A stretch of DNA of 64,000 nucleotides from Chitinophaga sp. XS-30 (GTDB lineage Bacteria; Bacteroidota; Bacteroidia; Chitinophagales; Chitinophagaceae), in contig NZ_CP043006.1 of NCBI RefSeq assembly GCF_008086345.1, positions 1,858,032-1,922,031 on the forward strand, given 5' to 3'. This document shows, piece after piece, positions 44,818 to 54,203 of this stretch. Under the pieces are notes generated by a model, which did no database searches, was not told where the DNA came from, and was given only the letters and a program-made list of their open reading frames with translations. The translations under genes and the position numbers were made by a program. The first letter of the stretch is position 1. Each line of letters opens with the position of its first letter.

Positions 44818-45543
44818 ATGGAACTTCATATCGCCAAAGACCCGCAGCAACTGAGTGAGAACCTCGCCGCATTCATCAGCCAGTATATCCAGGACGTATT
44901 GCAAAAGCAGGAACGGTTTACCTTCGCGCTTTCCGGCGGCAATACGCCTAAGGCACTGTACGCATTGCTGGCCAAAGAGCCTTACATCAATATGATCGAC
45001 TGGCAGCGGGTGCATTTCTTCTGGGGAGATGAACGGGCCGTTCCTTTCGAAGATCCCCGGAACAATGCCCGCATGGCATACGATGTGCTGCTGGATAAAA
45101 CAGGCACGCCCGCTGAAAATATCCATGTCATGCGCACCGATATTGCACCGGAAGCCGCCGCTGCCGAATACGAAAAGATACTGCACCGCTACTTCGATGG
45201 TCAGCCGAATACTTTCGATCTCGTGCTGTTGGGTATGGGAGACGATGGGCATACCCTGTCCCTTTTCCCCGGCCTGCCCATCGTACAGGAGAAAAAAGCC
45301 TGGGTAAAAGCATTTTTCCTGCAGGCGCAGGACATGTACCGTATCACGCTCACCGCACCCGTCACCAATCTCGCCGCAAGTGTGGTGTTCATGGCCACAG
45401 GCCCGGGAAAGGCGCTGACATTGAAAAGTGTGATAGATGGCGCTACAGACCCCGATAAATATCCCTCCCAACTGATCCGGCCGGAGAACGGAGCGCTGCA
45501 CTGGTTCGTGGATGAAGCGGCTGCGGAGGCGTTGCAGGTGTGA
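44818..45543 (+). CDS. pgl: 6-phosphogluconolactonase (DevB/NagB-like type)
   Basis: 241 residues. NagB-fold lactonase with FALSGGNTPKALYALLA, RVHFFWGDERAVPF and VLLGMGDDGHTLSLFPG, the family's diagnostic blocks. It hydrolyses 6-phosphogluconolactone between the zwf and gnd steps, so the three genes complete the oxidative branch. It starts 115 bp after zwf, and the gap is structured. Confidence 0.96.
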   Translation: MELHIAKDPQQLSENLAAFISQYIQDVLQKQERFTFALSGGNTPKALYALLAKEPYINMIDWQRVHFFWGDERAVPFEDPRNNARMAYDVLLDKTGTPAENIHVMRTDIAPEAAAAEYEKILHRYFDGQPNTFDLVLLGMGDDGHTLSLFPGLPIVQEKKAWVKAFFLQAQDMYRITLTAPVTNLAASVVFMATGPGKALTLKSVIDGATDPDKYPSQLIRPENGALHWFVDEAAAEALQV

Positions 45544-45750
45544 TGGTGCAACAAAATCCATTGGCTCGTCCGGATAGCCATCATCTGGCTACCGGAACCG
45601 CCAATAGTCGGAATTATGGGACAGACCAAAGACTTGTTTCGTATAGGGCTGGCGCCATATCGGCGGGGAAATTTGCAGGAGGTGTATCCGGCTAACTACT
45701 TATAAAACAGCCTGTCCCCGAAAAAGTTCAACCAGTTAGGTTTTTTTTGT

Positions 45751-45801
45751 ATGGAAAATTATTTCCATGGCATCTCCTTTATAAACTTTCTGCCATGGAA
45801 A
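45751..45801 (+). promoter_or_regulatory. overlapping alternative hairpins covering the tonB start codon
   Basis: TTTCCATGGCA (45762-45772) is a perfect 11-bp inverted repeat of TGCCATGGAAA (45791-45801), whose arm contains the tonB ATG (45795-45797). The same left arm can instead pair with ATGGAAA at 45751-45757 through TTTCCAT. The two structures exclude each other: one hides the start codon and the other frees it. Confidence 0.45.
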
Positions 45802-46631
45802 CAACCAAACTTCTCAAATCAGATTTCCTTGACATCCTCTTCGATGACCGCAACAAGGACTACGGCGCATATGATCTCCGTCGCCGTTACAACAAACGTG
45901 TACGCAACGCCGTAATGGGCATGACTGCCATCGTGACGCTCGTGATCGGCGGATATACGGTCAGCACCCGGCTGATGGCCTCGGATAAAGAAGCGTACAT
46001 CCCCAAAGATTATGTGGAATTGCCGCCGATGGAAACGGTGGAAATGCCGGTAGAGAAACCCGTTATTCCCCCGCCTGCGGCGCAAGCTCCGCCGCCAGCG
46101 GCCGCTCCGACGGTTGATGCGGCGATCTTCAGAATAGACCGGGATGAAAATGTGCGGCCGGAGGATGAAGTGCCGAAGAATGCTGATCTGACAGACAAGG
46201 CCATTGGTGTGGCGGATATTGATGGCGACCCGGACGGGGTGGACTTCGGGGTGCCGGAAGGTACCGGCGGAACAGGGGTAGTGGAAACTCCGCCCGTAGT
46301 GGAAAAAGAACGGCCTTTTATTACAGTAGAGATTATGCCGGAATTCCCCGGCGGAGAAGCCGCATTGAGAAAGTTCCTCCGGGACCATATCCGCTACCCG
46401 GCTATGGCCCAGGATAACGGTGTTTCCGGGATGATCTTCGTAAGGTTCGTTGTCGGGAGAGACGGCCGGATCACTGAAGTGGAAACGATTGGCGCCAGAA
46501 AGGGGGCGGGATTGGAAGAAGAGGCCATGCGCGTGGTGAGAAAAATGCCGAAATGGAAACCCGGCCGCCAGAACGGAGAGAATGTACCGGTGTACTTCAA
46601 TCTCCCGGTGAATTTCAGGATGCAGGAATAG
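45795..46631 (+). CDS. tonB: energy transducer TonB
   Basis: 278 residues from ATG 45795 (METTKLLKSDFLDILF). A cytosolic N-terminus (DDRNKDYGAYDLRRRYNKRV, typical of Bacteroidota TonB) precedes one TM helix (~residues 39-60), a Pro-rich periplasmic spacer (VEKPVIPPPAAQAPPPAAAP) and a C-terminal TonB domain (MPEFPGGEAALRKFL, GMIFVRFVVGRDGRITEVE, PVYFNLPVNFRMQ). It couples the proton motive force to SusC-type transporters. No exbB/exbD lies nearby. The start codon lies inside an 11-bp hairpin arm. Confidence 0.95.
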   Translation: METTKLLKSDFLDILFDDRNKDYGAYDLRRRYNKRVRNAVMGMTAIVTLVIGGYTVSTRLMASDKEAYIPKDYVELPPMETVEMPVEKPVIPPPAAQAPPPAAAPTVDAAIFRIDRDENVRPEDEVPKNADLTDKAIGVADIDGDPDGVDFGVPEGTGGTGVVETPPVVEKERPFITVEIMPEFPGGEAALRKFLRDHIRYPAMAQDNGVSGMIFVRFVVGRDGRITEVETIGARKGAGLEEEAMRVVRKMPKWKPGRQNGENVPVYFNLPVNFRMQE

Positions 46632-46738
46632 CCAAGCTGCTGCCCGCAGAGGTTGCGGGAGATAGCAAAGCATTATGGAATCCATGCATCTTTCGCATCA
46701 TTCCGTTGTCATAGTTAAAAGCAGTAGAAACAAAATGA

Positions 46739-46775
46739 GCCGCCGCTCCGGTATCCACCGGGGCGGTGCTTTTTT
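46739..46775 (+). terminator. rho-independent terminator after tonB
   Basis: An 11-bp GC-rich stem (46740-46751 with 46758-46769, wobbles included), loop TATCCA, then six Ts. It separates tonB from the GH18 gene. Confidence 0.85.
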
Positions 46776-46901
46776 CGCAAGCCGCCGTTCTGCCAGCGAT
46801 GTATTATCATTGCGGCTTTAGCCATGCTTTCCCGGCAAGCGATACCATCTTCTTTGCTAGCGGCGCTTTCCCCAAAGCCGCCTTTTTCCTTATATTTAAG
46901 G

Positions 46902-48038
46902 ATGCGCAACACATTTCTTCTCCTTTCCCTGGTACTAGCCACCAGCTTTACCCACGCCGGCAGGAACGCTGCCGGCAAAAAACGCCCTTCGCCCGTGGTG
47001 ATCGCCTATGTAGGCGGATTTCGCGGCCAGGTGCTGGACCCGCAGACCATTGCCGTGGAAAAACTTACGCATATCAACTATGCCTTCGTGGATATCAAAA
47101 ACGGACAAGCCTGGCTGACCAACGAAAGAACGGATACCGTAAATTTCCGTCTGCTCAATACGCTCAAACAACGTAATCCCGGCCTGAAAATAATGATCTC
47201 CATCGGCGGATGGGCCTGGAGCGAAAACTTTTCGGATGCCGTGCTTACGGAAGAAGCCCGGCGCCTCTTCGCCCATACTTCGGTAGACATTGTACGGAAA
47301 CACGGTCTGGATGGCGTGGATATCGACTGGGAATATCCCGGTGTGCCGGGAGAAGAAGGGAATATCTACCGCCCGGAAGACAAGCAGCACTATACCCTCA
47401 TGTTCAAAGCCCTGCGCGCTTCGCTGGACAGCCTGGAAGCCGAGACCGGCAAGCAATACCAGCTCACCACCGCTGTCGGCGGCGGCAAATATTTCATCGA
47501 TCACACGGAAATGGATAAAGCGCAGCAGTACCTGGACTATGTCAACATCATGAGTTATGATTACAAGACCAATCCCAATGGCATTGCCGGGCATCATACT
47601 AACCTCTACGGTTCAACGAAAGATCCGGAGGAATCTTCTGCCGACCGCTCCGTAAAGCTCTACCTGGCCGCAGGTGTACCGCCCGAAAAGATCGTTGTAG
47701 GCATCGCATTCTATGGCCGTGCATGGGCGCTGCCGGATGGGGAGAACAGCGGGCTCAACCGCCAGGCGCTGAAAGGCGCAAGAGGCGGAGGGTTCACCCG
47801 GCTGAAAGACAGCCTGATGACGCAGGGGTATGCCCGGCATTGGGACAGAAAGGCCAAAGCGCCTTATCTTTTTCACCCGGAACAGTTTATTTTCGTGACC
47901 TACGATGATGAACGCTCCACCCGCCTGAAATGCAAATACGTGAAAAAACACAAGCTCGGCGGCGTCATGTTCTGGGAGTATTCCAGCGATCCGAAAGGAT
48001 ACCTGCTGTCCACCATCCACAAATCTTTTAACAAATAA
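46902..48038 (+). CDS. GH18-family chitinase
   Basis: 378 residues from ATG 46902 (MRNTFLLLSLVLATSFTHAG). Exported TIM-barrel enzyme: KIMISIGGWAWSENF and the catalytic motif DGVDIDWEYPG with acid E144, then YVNIMSYDYKTNPNG and GVMFWEYSSDPKGYLL at the barrel end. It cleaves chitin or chitooligosaccharides with anchimeric assistance from the substrate acetamide. The open frame upstream to 46824 lacks a signal peptide start. The GH20 gene follows 5 bp later, forming a two-gene chitin module. Confidence 0.94.
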   Translation: MRNTFLLLSLVLATSFTHAGRNAAGKKRPSPVVIAYVGGFRGQVLDPQTIAVEKLTHINYAFVDIKNGQAWLTNERTDTVNFRLLNTLKQRNPGLKIMISIGGWAWSENFSDAVLTEEARRLFAHTSVDIVRKHGLDGVDIDWEYPGVPGEEGNIYRPEDKQHYTLMFKALRASLDSLEAETGKQYQLTTAVGGGKYFIDHTEMDKAQQYLDYVNIMSYDYKTNPNGIAGHHTNLYGSTKDPEESSADRSVKLYLAAGVPPEKIVVGIAFYGRAWALPDGENSGLNRQALKGARGGGFTRLKDSLMTQGYARHWDRKAKAPYLFHPEQFIFVTYDDERSTRLKCKYVKKHKLGGVMFWEYSSDPKGYLLSTIHKSFNK

Positions 48039-48043
48039 ACAAT

Positions 48044-50581
48044 ATGCGCCGCAGCCTGACTATTATGCTCACTCTGTTATCCGGTTATCTTTTCGCTCAA
48101 TCCCCCGCTTTTCCCGCAGATGGTTTGCAACTGACCTGGGAAGTGGTGGAAAATGGCTACCAGGGTAAAGCACAGACCTTATCCACCTTTACGCTCGTGA
48201 ACCAGTCGAAACAAACGTTTCCGGCTTCAGGATGGACGATCTATTACAACTTCATCCGTTTTGTGACACCGGGGGAGGTAGCGCCGGGCATCGAGGCCGG
48301 GCATATCAACGGCCATCTTTATACCTTTCGCCCGAATGCATCATTCAAAGGTATTGCACCGGGAGATTCCGTAAAGATCAGCATCGTGCATGTGGCCTGG
48401 GTCACCAATTTTACCGATGCGCCGGACGGCCCGTATATCGTATGGGACAGCCGGCCCGCCAAAGGCCATGCCCTTGCTTATACGGTCATTCCTTCCACCC
48501 GCAGCGAACAGCTCCGGCGTACGGCGGCGGACAAGCATCCGCAGACCACACCGGAAGAAGTGTATAAAAAGAACGCCCTGATCAGCGACATTCCGCTGGA
48601 AAAGCTGCCGAAGATATTTCCTACTGCCTTGTCTGTACAAGATCGGCCGGGAGAACTGGTATTACCGGCACAGGCCACCATCGGCACCCATCCTGATTTT
48701 CTGGCAGAAGCCAATTTTCTGGCGGATATCCTCGGTAGCAGACTGGGCAGGCCGGTAAAGGTTTTGCAGGATGAGAACCAGGGTACGGTGCGCCTGGTGA
48801 AACATACCCACCGGTATAATGGTCCCGGGTTTTACAGATTGGAGGTCAACGAGAGCCATGTGGAAATTGCCGGCACCTATGCCAATGGTATATTCTACGG
48901 CATCCAGTCCCTCCGCCAGCTAATACCGCCGTCAGGCAAGCCGGTACTGGCATTGACGGAAATATCGGACGTTCCCCGTTTCGGTTTCCGCTCGCTGTTG
49001 CTGGACGTGTCCCGCAACTTCCAACCCAAAAGGCAAATTATCAGGGTGCTGGACCTGATGGCGCTTTACAAGCTCAATGTATTGCATCTGCATATGAGCG
49101 ATGACGAAGGATGGCGCGTTGAGATACCGGGCCTGCCGGAACTGACGGAAGTAGGCGGCAGGCGCGGGCATACGGTAGACGAGCGGACTGCGCTGCAGCC
49201 TTCCTATGGCTCCGGGCCGGATATCAATAATACCACCGGTTCAGGCTTCTACACAAAAGCAGATTATATCGACATCCTGCGGTATGCGAAGGCCCGGCAC
49301 ATCACGGTCATCCCGGAAATAGAGATGCCCGGTCACGCCAGGGCCGCCATCAAAGCCATGGACGCACGCTGCAAAAATCTCGCGGAAGCCGGGAAAATGG
49401 CGGAAGCGGAGGAATACCGGCTCAGCGATCCCGAAGATAAAAGTGCATACCGCTCTGTACAGGAATGGAAAGATAATGTGATGAACGTTGCGCTGCCCTC
49501 TACTTATAAATTCATTGAAAAAGTGGTGGACGAACTGGCGGCCATGCACCGGGAAGCCGGCGCTCCGCTGGATATCATCCATATGGGCGGGGACGAAACA
49601 CCGGCCGGTGTGTGGGAAAAATCCCCTGTTGTGCGGGAATTGATGTTCCGGGAGGGATTGCAGTATCCGGATGACCTGTGGTATTATTTCTACGACAAAG
49701 TGGCGAAGATCGTAAACAGTCGCGGTATGCAGCTCTACGGATGGGAAGAGGCCGGCATGCGTAAAACGAAGCGTGACGGGAAGCCCGTTATGATCGCCAA
49801 TCCGGATTTCGGCAACCGCAATTTTCAGCTGGATGTATGGAATAACGTGATGGGCGGCGGTATGGAGGACCTCACTTACCGGCTCGCCAATGGCGGTTAT
49901 AAAGTAGTGTTGTCCGGCGTGAGCAATTATTATTTCGATATGGCCTATTCGAAGGAATACGATGAGCCGGGTTTTTACTGGGGAGGATATGTGGATGTGG
50001 ATAAACCCTTCTATTTCATTCCGTTCGACCTGTATAAGAACGCCAGAGAAGATGATCAGGGCAATCCGCTGCCGCCGGATATTTTCTCCGGCAAGGACCG
50101 GCTGACGGAATATGGCCGGGATAATATCGTGGGTATTCAGGGGGCGCTCTGGGGCGAGACGGTGAAAACGCCGGAACAGCTGGAATACCTTTTGCTGCCC
50201 AAGCTGCTGGGTATGGCGGAAAGGGCCTGGGCGGCAAGTCCCGCCTGGGCGGAGGAAAAGGACGAAAAGAAGGCAACGGGGCTGTACAATGAAGCCTGGA
50301 GCGTTTTTGCCAATGTGCTGGGGAAAAAGGAGCTTCCGCGGCTGGCAGCGCTCAATGGCGGCTATCATTACCGCATTCCGCCGGCAGGGGCCGTGGTGCA
50401 GGACGGTAAAGTTCTGGCCAACGTACAACTTCCGGGCCTCCTGATCCGTTATACAATAAACGGGAAAGAACCAACGGCTAAAAGCCCCGTGTACACAACA
50501 CCGGTAGCAGCAGGGACCGTGAAACTGAAGGTGTTCGACAATGCAGGACGCAGCGGCAGAACAATTACGGTACATCCTTAG
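48044..50581 (+). CDS. GH20 beta-N-acetylhexosaminidase (chitobiase type)
   Basis: 845 residues. Signal peptide, N-terminal CHB_HEX carbohydrate-binding domain (~20-160, LQLTWEVVENGYQGKAQTL), then the GH20b alpha/beta domain (LPAQATIGTHPDFLAEANFL). The catalytic barrel has LNVLHLHMSDDEGWRVEIPG and the acid-assisting pair D517-E518 in HMGGDETPAGVW. A C-terminal CHB_HEX_C-like domain follows (LLIRYTINGKEPTAKSPVY). It converts chitooligosaccharides from the GH18 enzyme to GlcNAc, probably in the periplasm. Confidence 0.96.
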   Translation: MRRSLTIMLTLLSGYLFAQSPAFPADGLQLTWEVVENGYQGKAQTLSTFTLVNQSKQTFPASGWTIYYNFIRFVTPGEVAPGIEAGHINGHLYTFRPNASFKGIAPGDSVKISIVHVAWVTNFTDAPDGPYIVWDSRPAKGHALAYTVIPSTRSEQLRRTAADKHPQTTPEEVYKKNALISDIPLEKLPKIFPTALSVQDRPGELVLPAQATIGTHPDFLAEANFLADILGSRLGRPVKVLQDENQGTVRLVKHTHRYNGPGFYRLEVNESHVEIAGTYANGIFYGIQSLRQLIPPSGKPVLALTEISDVPRFGFRSLLLDVSRNFQPKRQIIRVLDLMALYKLNVLHLHMSDDEGWRVEIPGLPELTEVGGRRGHTVDERTALQPSYGSGPDINNTTGSGFYTKADYIDILRYAKARHITVIPEIEMPGHARAAIKAMDARCKNLAEAGKMAEAEEYRLSDPEDKSAYRSVQEWKDNVMNVALPSTYKFIEKVVDELAAMHREAGAPLDIIHMGGDETPAGVWEKSPVVRELMFREGLQYPDDLWYYFYDKVAKIVNSRGMQLYGWEEAGMRKTKRDGKPVMIANPDFGNRNFQLDVWNNVMGGGMEDLTYRLANGGYKVVLSGVSNYYFDMAYSKEYDEPGFYWGGYVDVDKPFYFIPFDLYKNAREDDQGNPLPPDIFSGKDRLTEYGRDNIVGIQGALWGETVKTPEQLEYLLLPKLLGMAERAWAASPAWAEEKDEKKATGLYNEAWSVFANVLGKKELPRLAALNGGYHYRIPPAGAVVQDGKVLANVQLPGLLIRYTINGKEPTAKSPVYTTPVAAGTVKLKVFDNAGRSGRTITVHP

Positions 50582-50598
50582 CTTATCAGTATTGCCAT

Positions 50599-50647
50599 AA
50601 AAGGGGGAGGGTACAAACGGTCGACCGTTGGCCCTCCCTTTGTTTTT
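50599..50647 (+). terminator. rho-independent terminator with nested palindrome
   Basis: GGGAGGG/CCCTCCC-type stem (about 50604-50611 with 50632-50639, extended by wobbles) encloses a perfect 14-bp palindrome AACGGTCGACCGTT (50616-50629), followed by a T-rich tail (50639-50647). It ends the chitin module. Confidence 0.8.
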
Positions 50648-50664
50648 ATCCGTCTGCCCGGAAA

Positions 50665-52596
50665 TTGGACAAAAAATTGTATTGTTGCCAACGTCAATGG
50701 GAACTATTGAAGCGGTCTGAAAAAATAAGTATTGCTGTTACCCTTATAAGCTGTTACCTGATTTTGTTTGGAATGCCACAACAGGTGTATGCGCAGTCGG
50801 ACACGATCCCTCCGCAAGGCAAGCGGTGGTTCAAGAAGTTCAATGCGTATGTGGATTCCATGAAGAACCGTCGTTTCCGGGATTCTGTGCTTTTCAAGCT
50901 CTCCCGTCATAACGACCCGCCGCCTTCGGTGGACGATAGCAGCATGACCAGGAGCGAACAGGGTTTTTTGCCTTATACCGGCAAAGTGATCCGTCATATC
51001 TATTACCGTAAGGTAAAAGTATTCGGCCCCCGGAACATCAACGATACTACCTTCACCACCTCCATGAAGCTCATCCACCTCGCCAACCGCCTTCACTTCG
51101 ATTCCGAGGAATGGGTGATCCGGCAGACCCTGTTCTTCCGGGAAAAGGATACCGTGAATGCGTATGAGCTGGCGGATAACGAACGTTACCTCCGTAACCG
51201 CCCCTTTATACAGGATGCGCGCATACGGGTGCTGGAATCGCCTTATTCGGATACGGTGGACATCCAGGTGGTGACGAAAGATATCTTTGAGTATGGCGCC
51301 GACCTCTCGGAACTTTCCCCCACAGCTGCGGCGCTGCGGGTATCCAACAACAATCTCTTCGGAGCGGGACAGGGCCTGATGGCCGGGTTCCGCTGGAATA
51401 ATACCTGGAACCGCGAATGGGGAACGGAAGTCCGGTACACAAAGTATAACCTGATGGGTACCTTTATGGATATTTCTGTTGGTTATACCTCGTTGAACAA
51501 CCAGCAACCCATGGACACCGGCGTGTACGAAGGGTCTTATTACCTGCAGATCAGCAGGCCGCTGTATCGCAATTCCGCTAAACTGGCCGGAGGACTCACC
51601 GTCGCCAGGAATTATTCCATCAATATCTTCGGCCCCGCAGATACCCTCTACCGCGATTATACCTACAAGCTGCTGGATATATGGGGAGGATACAGCTTTC
51701 TGAACCGTTACCGGAGAGACGGCCGTTTCGATGACCGGCCCAACCTGGCGCTGTTGTTCAGATACAACAACCTGCATTTCGACAAAAAACCGTCACAGGA
51801 GATCTATATCAAAGATCCCATTTATAACGACCGGCATTATTACCTGGGGCAGTTCCTTGTTTTCAAGCAGGACTTCTTCAAAACGCATCAGTTCTTCGGT
51901 TTCGGGCGTACGGAAGATATTCCCTACGGCTACACTGCCGGCCTGTCCGCCGGATGGGAGAACTGGACCGGCAGAAAGCGTTTTTACACGGCCATTGAAG
52001 CGGAAAAATACTGGCATACCCGGCTCAATGGCTTGCTGAGCGCGGCAGTGGGGGTGAGCAGCTTCTGGCAGCGGAAGGTATCGGAGGATGCCGTGATCCA
52101 CCTGAACCTCAGCTATTACAGCAAGCTGATGCGGTTGCGCCAGTGGCACTGGCGGTTGTTCACCTCGGCGGACTATCTCGGCAATCCCAACAACTACTTT
52201 TACAAGCCGCTCAATATCAACCTGGAGAACGGCATATGGGGATACCGCGATACCCGCATCAACGGCTTTCACCGGCTCAACCTGCGGGCAGAAAGCGTAT
52301 TCTATTCCAGCTGGAAAGTGTACGGCTTCAAATTCAACTGGTTCGCCTCCGTACAGGCGTCGCAGTTATCGCACCAGGAAACCTTTCTGCTGAAGAACCC
52401 TGTTTATACCGGAACCGGCCTGGGCGTGCGTATCCGGAACGAAAACCTGAGCCTGAACACCCTCAAGCTCGGCGCTTATTACTATCCCAATCCGCCCCCG
52501 GGCATGCGCAAGGTGTACTTTGAAGTGACCACTGTGGTGGACTTCCGCTTCGATATCTTCGCTATGAAAGCGCCTTCATTCCTGCGTTTTTATTAA
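50665..52596 (+). CDS. outer-membrane POTRA/beta-barrel protein
   Basis: About 643 residues with a TTG start at 50665. No in-frame ATG precedes the signal peptide (ISIAVTLISCYLILFG, ending VYAQ), and upstream DNA is a terminator. Residues ~100-215 look like a POTRA-type unit (IRHIYYRKVKVFGPRNINDT, FIQDARIRVLES, VDIQVVTKDIFEY). The rest is a beta-barrel with alternating aromatics, ending KAPSFLRFY. It resembles BamA/TamA-superfamily proteins but is not BamA itself (a single POTRA-like unit). The role is unknown. Confidence 0.75.
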   Translation: MDKKLYCCQRQWELLKRSEKISIAVTLISCYLILFGMPQQVYAQSDTIPPQGKRWFKKFNAYVDSMKNRRFRDSVLFKLSRHNDPPPSVDDSSMTRSEQGFLPYTGKVIRHIYYRKVKVFGPRNINDTTFTTSMKLIHLANRLHFDSEEWVIRQTLFFREKDTVNAYELADNERYLRNRPFIQDARIRVLESPYSDTVDIQVVTKDIFEYGADLSELSPTAAALRVSNNNLFGAGQGLMAGFRWNNTWNREWGTEVRYTKYNLMGTFMDISVGYTSLNNQQPMDTGVYEGSYYLQISRPLYRNSAKLAGGLTVARNYSINIFGPADTLYRDYTYKLLDIWGGYSFLNRYRRDGRFDDRPNLALLFRYNNLHFDKKPSQEIYIKDPIYNDRHYYLGQFLVFKQDFFKTHQFFGFGRTEDIPYGYTAGLSAGWENWTGRKRFYTAIEAEKYWHTRLNGLLSAAVGVSSFWQRKVSEDAVIHLNLSYYSKLMRLRQWHWRLFTSADYLGNPNNYFYKPLNINLENGIWGYRDTRINGFHRLNLRAESVFYSSWKVYGFKFNWFASVQASQLSHQETFLLKNPVYTGTGLGVRIRNENLSLNTLKLGAYYYPNPPPGMRKVYFEVTTVVDFRFDIFAMKAPSFLRFY

Positions 52597-52665
52597 GTCC
52601 GCTGTGAATTTTCCGGAAGGTTTCTTATTTTGATCCTTATTGTCCATCATTACATCTTCATCATC

Positions 52666-54057
52666 ATGCCACGTTTCCTTACTACACTGGTGCTGCTATG
52701 CTGCTGCACCTGGGCTTCCGGCCAGATACGCCTTCCTTCCGTGATCTCCGACAATATGGTGCTTCAGCAGAACGCATCCGTCCGCCTGTGGGGCTGGGCC
52801 GCGCCTGCGGAGAAAATAAAAGTGCATCTTCCCTGGAGCAACACGGTCGATTCGGTAGTGACCACCAGAGACGCCACCTGGAGCATCAATATCAAAACAC
52901 CTCCCGCCGCCGGTCCTTTTACCATTACCCTGCAGGGCCGCAACAGCCTGGTGAAACTGGAAAATGTACTGATCGGGGAAGTATGGGTATGCAGCGGACA
53001 GAGCAATATGGAATGGAGCGCCAATATGGGGCTGAAAGATATCATCGCGGAATTGCCGGTGAGCGCGGACAACAACATCCGGCTCTTCCAGATCCCCCGC
53101 ACAACATCCCTGCATCCGCAGGATGATTGTCCGGGTACATGGAAAGCCTGTGACTCCGCCAGCCTGAGAAGCTTCAGCGCAGTAGGGTATTTCTTCGGAA
53201 AAAATCTCCGGAAGAACCTGAACGTGCCGATCGGCCTTATCAATACCAGCTGGGGCGGAACGCCCGCCGAGGTGTGGACGCCCGCTCCCGAAGTGGAGAA
53301 AGATCCCGTGCTGAAAGCCGCCGCGGAAAAGATCGGCACCAGCAACGGCAGGCCTCACCTTCCCGGCTATACGTATAATGCCATGATCGCTCCCATCACA
53401 AAATTCACTATTGCCGGCGCCATCTGGTACCAGGGGGAAACGAATGCAGGCACCAGCAGCACTTATACGCAGTTGTTTTCCCGGATGATCGGCGTGTGGC
53501 GTGAGGCCTGGGGCAGTGAATTCCCGTTCTATTTCGTGCAGATCGCCCCATACCGCTATGGCAATAACCTCAACGGCGCCCTGATCCGTGAAGCGCAGGA
53601 AGCAACGCTCGGCGTTCCGCGCACCGGGATGGTCGTGATCACGGACCTGGTGGATGATACCACCAACATCCACCCGCAGAACAAACATGATGTTGGTTTG
53701 CGGCTGGCTAACATGGCCCTGGCGGAAAACTACAAGCGGTCCGGCCTCTCCTGGCAAAGCCCGATGTACGATCACATGGAGAAAAATGGTAACAAGATCG
53801 TCATTCACTTCAAACATGCGGAAGGTGGCCTGAAGGTAGTGGGCGGCAAAAAAGCGAGCCATTTTTACATTGCCGGGGCGGACAAGGTATTTGTGCCTGC
53901 GGATGTGAAAATTGACGGGGAGACCGTCATTGTATCGGCAAAAAGTGTGAAGCAGCCGGAGGCTGTACGCTTTGCATTCACGAACACGGCCATTGGCAAC
54001 CTGTTCAGTACGGCGGGTTTGCCGGTCAGTCCGTTCCGTACGGATAAGGGAGAATAA
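52666..54057 (+). CDS. sialate O-acetylesterase-like (SASA) esterase
   Basis: 463 residues from ATG 52666 (MPRFLTTLVLLCCCTWASGQ). N-terminal beta domain (LPSVISDNMVLQQNASVRLW), then an SGNH catalytic region: VWVCSGQSNMEWSAN holds the nucleophile serine, IGLINTSWGGTPAEVW and GAIWYQGETNAG are conserved, and NIHPQNKHDVG gives His/Asp. C-terminal beta tail. Family members deacetylate sialic acids or plant xylan/pectin sugars. There is no sialic acid gene here, so the substrate is probably an acetylated glycan. Confidence 0.9.
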   Translation: MPRFLTTLVLLCCCTWASGQIRLPSVISDNMVLQQNASVRLWGWAAPAEKIKVHLPWSNTVDSVVTTRDATWSINIKTPPAAGPFTITLQGRNSLVKLENVLIGEVWVCSGQSNMEWSANMGLKDIIAELPVSADNNIRLFQIPRTTSLHPQDDCPGTWKACDSASLRSFSAVGYFFGKNLRKNLNVPIGLINTSWGGTPAEVWTPAPEVEKDPVLKAAAEKIGTSNGRPHLPGYTYNAMIAPITKFTIAGAIWYQGETNAGTSSTYTQLFSRMIGVWREAWGSEFPFYFVQIAPYRYGNNLNGALIREAQEATLGVPRTGMVVITDLVDDTTNIHPQNKHDVGLRLANMALAENYKRSGLSWQSPMYDHMEKNGNKIVIHFKHAEGGLKVVGGKKASHFYIAGADKVFVPADVKIDGETVIVSAKSVKQPEAVRFAFTNTAIGNLFSTAGLPVSPFRTDKGE

Positions 54058-54072
54058 AAGCGATTTCGAATC

Positions 54073-54124
54073 ATAAAAGAGAAGGGGCTGTATCGATCTT
54101 GTGATACAGCCCCTTCTCTTTTAT
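54073..54124. terminator. 22-bp perfect stem terminator, works on both strands
   Basis: ATAAAAGAGAAGGGGCTG... pairs with its exact complement across 22 bp (54073-54094 with 54103-54124), loop of 8 nt. A-rich and T-rich flanks in both directions suit bidirectional termination between the SASA gene (+) and the REC-Crp regulator (-). Confidence 0.9.
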
Positions 54125-54203
54125 CGTTGCAGCTGCCAGGCAAATGCTTGTTGGCGCGATGCACAGCCTTTGCGGTATAGGGTTCCTGCTCCGGCAGTTC
54201 CCG

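Noticed and set aside
46891..46898. TATATTTA just before the GH18 start as a -7 element
   Set aside because: It ends 3 bp before the ATG, which would leave no leader or even start inside the gene.
49241..50575. 444-codon - strand open frame opposite the GH20 gene
   Set aside because: Antisense shadow; the GH20 reading frame has catalytic motifs and full length.
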